Source of the DNA: a virus
DNA length: 35,444 bases
IMG/VR virus record: IMGVR_UViG_3300046642_000275
Coordinates: 1 to 35,444 of that record
Direction: 5' to 3' (one strand)
In this document: piece after piece, positions 32,245 through 35,444 of the stretch
Layout of the letters: each line of letters opens with the position of its first letter
Numbering within the stretch: position 1 is the first letter of the stretch
Notes under the pieces: generated by a model
The model's database searches: none
What the model was told of the DNA's origin: nothing
Seen by the model: only the letters and a program-made list of their open reading frames with translations
Program-made: the position numbers and the translations under genes

Positions 32245-33783
32245 TCAAACGACCATCGAGTAGACGTCGAGTTCGGGTTCGCTGAGCGGCGCCACACCGA
32301 CCGCCATCAGCAGCGCGACCATGCCATCGATCCGCCTGGTGTTTTCGCTCTTGGTGAGCTTGCGTGAGCCTGCCGGATCGGTTTTGACGACGGCGTTCGC
32401 AGCGCACATCTTCAACACGGGCTGGTCGCCGTGGGCCATGCGACCGTTCAGCAGCTCGGCCTCGAGGTCGCGCATGGCGGGCGACATCGACTGGAAGCCC
32501 TGCCCGAACTCGACGAAGATCTCGTCGATCTCGGCATCGTCGAATCCGGCTTTCAGCAACCAAGGCCGCAAGTGCCGGAAGCCCCACCGATCGAATGCTA
32601 ATTTGCGAATATCTAATTCGCGGACCAGCTCTCGCAGGTAGATCGCGACGTACTCGTAGTCGACCGACTTGCCCGGTGCGGCCCGCAGATGCCCTTGCTT
32701 GTACCAAAGGTCATACGGCACCCGGTCTTTGCGGCTCTTCTCGGCCAGTCCTTCCTCGGGCAACCAGAAGGTCGGGTGGATTTGCCAAATCTCGTCGACG
32801 CGCCCGATCAGCACCAGGGCGGTCAGATCGTTGACCGCCGAGAGGTCGAGGCCGCCGTAGACCGGCACGTCGTCGATCGGCAGAGCGTCGGCCCCGCAGC
32901 GCTCCCAGACGCTCAACGGGATGAACGGCGCGGAGGCCTCGACCCGCTGGTTGAGCACGTAGTTGCGATACTCGGCTTCCCGGCTCGGCATCCGCCGTGC
33001 ATCCTCGGCCATCGCCAGCACTTCCACTGTGTTCTGGAACGCGCCATAGGCCGGGTTGGCCTTGCGGATTGTGTCCTCTTCGAACGGGTCGTCGTCGATC
33101 GGCGCGGTGTAGAGGCTGACGACAACGCGATCGTCGTTGCCGGCCACAGCGTCATCGATCAGTACCGAGAGCAGATCGCCGTCGTGCGGTGCCTGCGTGC
33201 TGATGATGATCGTCAGCGGGGCGATCTGCGCGGCGGTCGCCGTCTCGAGCGCTTCGTACAATTGGCTGCGCGGTCCCCGCACCTGGCCGAGTTCGTCGTG
33301 GACCGAGAACACCGGGCTTAACCCGAAAGCGGTCGCGGCTTCCGCCGACAGTGCGCGGTAGACGGTTCCGAGGCTCGCGCAGACCAGTTGCTTGGGGGTT
33401 TCGTGGATCGAAACGACCTCGCTAAGCGCAACGCCGCCATCGGGCGGCGGGGACTGGCGGACGATCTTCGCCGCCAAGTCGAACAGGATTGCGGCCTGCT
33501 GACGCGACTGAGCGGTGCTGTAGAGCTGCGAGTTAGGCCGGGCCTCGGGACCGCAGAGGTGCAGCAGCAACAGGCAGCTCGCCAGGGCAGTCTTGCCGTT
33601 CTTGCGCCCGAAACTGAGGATCGCGCGCCGCGTGCCCGACGGGTTGTCGTAGATCCGCCGCAGTTCGTCCTTCTGCCAGCCCTGCAGCTTGATCGGTCGA
33701 CCGCCGTACTGCCCCTCGGGGACGATGCAGTACTTCTGGATCCATTTGATGTTTCGTTCGGCCCGAGTCTCTACGCTTCCCAC
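32245..33783 (-). CDS. terL: terminase large subunit
   Basis: A 512-aa packaging motor and nuclease. Walker A SFGRKNGKT is at 57-65, Walker B PVFSVHDE at 157-164, and IIISTQAP near 195 is the coupling motif. YGGLDLSAVNDLTALV begins the RNase H-like nuclease domain, with its metal-binding Asp. It belongs to the HK97-like Terminase_1 type. I chose GTG 33783, which overlaps the small subunit stop by 13 bases. The frame extends to an ATG at 33960, but this would add 59 low-complexity residues overlapping the small subunit by 190 bases. Confidence 0.93.
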   Translation of the reverse strand: MGSVETRAERNIKWIQKYCIVPEGQYGGRPIKLQGWQKDELRRIYDNPSGTRRAILSFGRKNGKTALASCLLLLHLCGPEARPNSQLYSTAQSRQQAAILFDLAAKIVRQSPPPDGGVALSEVVSIHETPKQLVCASLGTVYRALSAEAATAFGLSPVFSVHDELGQVRGPRSQLYEALETATAAQIAPLTIIISTQAPHDGDLLSVLIDDAVAGNDDRVVVSLYTAPIDDDPFEEDTIRKANPAYGAFQNTVEVLAMAEDARRMPSREAEYRNYVLNQRVEASAPFIPLSVWERCGADALPIDDVPVYGGLDLSAVNDLTALVLIGRVDEIWQIHPTFWLPEEGLAEKSRKDRVPYDLWYKQGHLRAAPGKSVDYEYVAIYLRELVRELDIRKLAFDRWGFRHLRPWLLKAGFDDAEIDEIFVEFGQGFQSMSPAMRDLEAELLNGRMAHGDQPVLKMCAANAVVKTDPAGSRKLTKSENTRRIDGMVALLMAVGVAPLSEPELDVYSMVV

Positions 33784-34214
33784 GGCATCGCCGCGGCCTT
33801 TGGTGCCTTTGCTGCGGCTCTGGCCGCCGCGTGCGGCACGTACCGGGACTGATTTGTCAGCCGTAGCTTGGTTGCCAGCGTCGCCGCGCCGCGAACCTCT
33901 TCGGCGCGCATTCGCAGCAGGAGCTGATAGCGCTTTACCGCCTGGATGTTTCGTGGCCATGAGGAGCTGGAGGTGTGCTTGTTGATGTGCTCGTTGATCC
34001 GCTCGGCGGCTTCACGGTGGCGACAGTAATCGGCGAGCATTCCGCGGAGGGCGCCACTGTTGAAGAAGGCGACATCCTCGCTGGCGACGACCTCGCGCCA
34101 GATGTCGGCTTGCCGCTCGGTGAAGTGCTCGGGCGGATCGGGCCGTCTACCGAACGCGCCAGTGACGATGACGGCGGCGGTTTCGGCGGCTGATCGGCGG
34201 CCTCGCGTCCTCAT
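33771..34214 (-). CDS. terS: terminase small subunit, P27-like
   Basis: A 147-aa protein. An N-terminal Arg-rich region with RSAAETAAVIV and PPEHFTERQADIWREVV, and a helical middle (MLADYCRHREAAERINEHI, KRYQLLLRMRAEEV) fit P27-type small terminases that pick the packaging site. The C-terminus is Ala-rich and overlaps the large subunit start. It overlaps the HNH gene by four bases. Confidence 0.85.
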   Translation of the reverse strand: MRTRGRRSAAETAAVIVTGAFGRRPDPPEHFTERQADIWREVVASEDVAFFNSGALRGMLADYCRHREAAERINEHINKHTSSSSWPRNIQAVKRYQLLLRMRAEEVRGAATLATKLRLTNQSRYVPHAAARAAAKAPKAAAMPWEA

Positions 34215-34633
34215 CGCCGGTTCCAGTGGTGGTCAGGGTCCAACGGTGTCCCGTCTGGCCGTACACCCGTGATGACGATCCGTTCCTGCCGTTCGCCGGT
34301 CTTGTTCGTGCTGAATCTCTCCCGGTGAGCCTGGTTGTCGCACCGAGCGCAGAGCGTGCGCAGGTTGGACAAGTCCCTCGTCAGCTCCGGGTGCGTCGCC
34401 CGCGGCTTGATGTGGTCGACGCGAGACGCGCCGGGACGGCTGACATCGATGCCGCACTTCACGCAGCGGTAATGGTCGCGTTCAAGCGCGAGCGCGCGGA
34501 GACGTTGCCAGGCGGCTGTGTGCAGGAATGCTTTGCTCAATTGCGTCCGCAAGGACGGGGCAAATCGCCCTTGTCCACAAGATGTTGTATTCTGCTGCGC
34601 AAGGTTTCCCGCATTGTCAAGCGGAAACCGCAT
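34211..34633 (-). CDS. HNH endonuclease of the packaging module
   Basis: A 140-aa protein. The HNH core is RVDHIKPRATHPELTRDLSNLRTLCARCDNQAH, with CVKCG and CARC pairs that hold the structural zinc. In HK97-like phages an HNH protein next to the terminase is needed for specific DNA cutting with the large subunit (known from HK97 gp74). I start it at ATG 34633, overlapping the NusG-like gene by 17 bases; the longer frame to 34819 is shadow sequence. Confidence 0.9.
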   Translation of the reverse strand: MRFPLDNAGNLAQQNTTSCGQGRFAPSLRTQLSKAFLHTAAWQRLRALALERDHYRCVKCGIDVSRPGASRVDHIKPRATHPELTRDLSNLRTLCARCDNQAHRERFSTNKTGERQERIVITGVRPDGTPLDPDHHWNRR

Positions 34634-35159
34634 CCAGAGACGCAAGATGGAACGCCGCGGGCACCTGTCTTTTGAACAGACCGAGCAAGGTTCGCGCCCG
34701 TCCGCGATCGTCAACCTCCTGCAATTCTGCGAGGAAACTCGCGAACGGCCCGTCCGCCACCCGCATCTTATCGCCAGGCTTCGCCAGCGGGAGCTTGATC
34801 GCGCCAGGACGCGGATCATCGAAGATCCCGGCTTCGCTTTCGGCGCGGATCGCCGCGACCAGATCAGGCGCTAGCATGGCCGGCAGATCCCGCTCGCCCG
34901 CGCGCCGCACCAGATCATAGACACCCGGCGTGTGCAGGATATCGATCCACGCCTGACCCGGGTGAAGCTCGACAAAGAGGTACGATTGGAACAGCGGGCG
35001 AAACACCATCGCCCCTCGGCTCTTGCGCTTGCCGCGGAGCACCTTTCGGTAGACCGGCAGCACGACACGCCGACCGCGGCGCCGCAAGGCATCCTGCGCC
35101 AGGAACTCGGCCATCGGCTTCGACATCACGACAGCCCAGCCCTCGCACAGTATTTCCAT
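34617..35159 (-). CDS. NusG/RfaH-like transcription antitermination protein
   Basis: A 180-aa NusG paralogue. The NGN domain is visible as GWAVVMSKPMAEFLAQDALRRRG, VVLPVYRKVLRGKRKSRGAM and LFQSYLFVELHPGQAW. The C-terminal KOW part reads KPGDKMRVADGPFASFLAELQEV and ends RTLLGLFKRQVPAAFHLASL. Specialised NusG proteins (RfaH, UpxY, LoaP) keep polymerase going through long operons. Here it is the first gene of a 28-kb late operon that has internal terminators, so a role in its antitermination is likely. ATG 35159 has an AAGAGG too close to be ideal; a GTG 16 codons upstream is possible. Confidence 0.88.
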   Translation of the reverse strand: MEILCEGWAVVMSKPMAEFLAQDALRRRGRRVVLPVYRKVLRGKRKSRGAMVFRPLFQSYLFVELHPGQAWIDILHTPGVYDLVRRAGERDLPAMLAPDLVAAIRAESEAGIFDDPRPGAIKLPLAKPGDKMRVADGPFASFLAELQEVDDRGRARTLLGLFKRQVPAAFHLASLDAVSA

Positions 35160-35444
35160 CCTCTTATCGCCCCAGTGGTCGTGACAGGTGGTCCCGACTT
35201 TATACACCGACAGATGAGGCTCGCGGCAGGTTATCCACCGATCGGCTGGGGTGCGGGGAGGTCGGAAAAGGCGGGATCGGCCCCGGTTTGGACGAAAGGC
35301 CGACCCCGAAAGGTGTTTAAGGAGGTGAACGCTCGACAGGAGGTGGGGAACTTTAATACCTCCCGCCGAATGCCCGCCGCACGGTAGCATTTCTGGGTGG
35401 GTTTGACACCACTGGCGAAATGTCACCGATTAGCAAACGAACGG
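35160..35444. promoter_or_regulatory. leader/promoter region of the late operon
   Basis: No gene is visible in these 285 bases. On the minus strand TATAAA lies in TGTATAAAGTCGG about 50 bases before the start. Further upstream are a GGAGGT/ACCTCC hairpin (35339-35344 with 35358-35363) and two CACCTCC copies. TTATCCACC at 35231 on the plus strand matches a DnaA box at eight of nine bases. Which parts form the late promoter and any antitermination site cannot be settled by eye. Confidence 0.5.

Noticed and set aside
35318-35328. Perfect Shine-Dalgarno-like TAAGGAGGTGA on the plus strand
   Set aside because: No open frame with a suitable start follows. I treat it as part of the minus-strand leader structure.
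35400-35444. Circular contig: window end joined to window start
   Set aside because: No identical sequence is shared by the two ends, so completeness or circularity cannot be shown from the window.

Overview
The window is a stretch of a GC-rich temperate siphovirus (tailed, long non-contractile tail) or of a prophage internal to its host. No host gene, tRNA or rRNA is visible. The gene set (HK97-type head with a fused protease and capsid, P27-like small terminase, TIGR02594-type endolysin, DUF3309 membrane protein, NusG-like first gene) and the GC-rich codon use fit a phage of an alphaproteobacterium. That host assignment is inference from composition and family distribution.

Left part, plus strand (31-4709): a recombination-type gene, a Rad50/RecF-like ATPase, a small helix-turn-helix (excisionase-like) gene, a tyrosine integrase and two or three small ORFs. 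They are mostly joined by ATGA overlaps and end in a candidate hairpin terminator. Two copies of a 22-bp repeat, each made of two CTGTGGGGA units 11 bp apart, lie just downstream of the integrase and may belong to attP or a replication control region. Next come three short minus-strand genes (5374-4763), including a Cro/CI-like repressor, driven by a recognisable promoter with a perfect TTGACA box. They are divergent from a cytosine-C5 DNA methyltransferase (5470-6345). A 63-aa membrane peptide (6524-6715) follows.

Right part, minus strand (35159 down to 6843): one late operon of about 28 kb. In order of transcription it has: NusG/RfaH-like antiterminator, HNH endonuclease, small and large terminase, two tiny membrane proteins, protease-capsid fusion, Ig-like protein, acidic peptide, portal, collagen-like protein, head-tail connectors, tail terminator, tail tube, tail assembly chaperones G and G-T (made by a -1 frameshift on AAATTTT), a 2655-aa tape measure protein, tail-tip proteins, an S74-type tail fibre, two small proteins, an endolysin and a DUF3309 protein. 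It ends at a strong intrinsic terminator (6727-6764).

The most interesting signal is a 20-nt hairpin found three times, each time 23-25 nt upstream of the likely start codon of a structural gene: capsid, tail tube and tail assembly chaperone. The copies keep the same stem with two compensatory base-pair changes, a central C-C mismatch and a GNRA tetraloop, and are followed by a TCCCT-N2-GAWGGA box carrying the Shine-Dalgarno sequence. Capsid and tail tube genes are also followed by terminator-like hairpins. Together with the NusG-like first gene this looks like an RNA-level expression system for the most abundant virion proteins.
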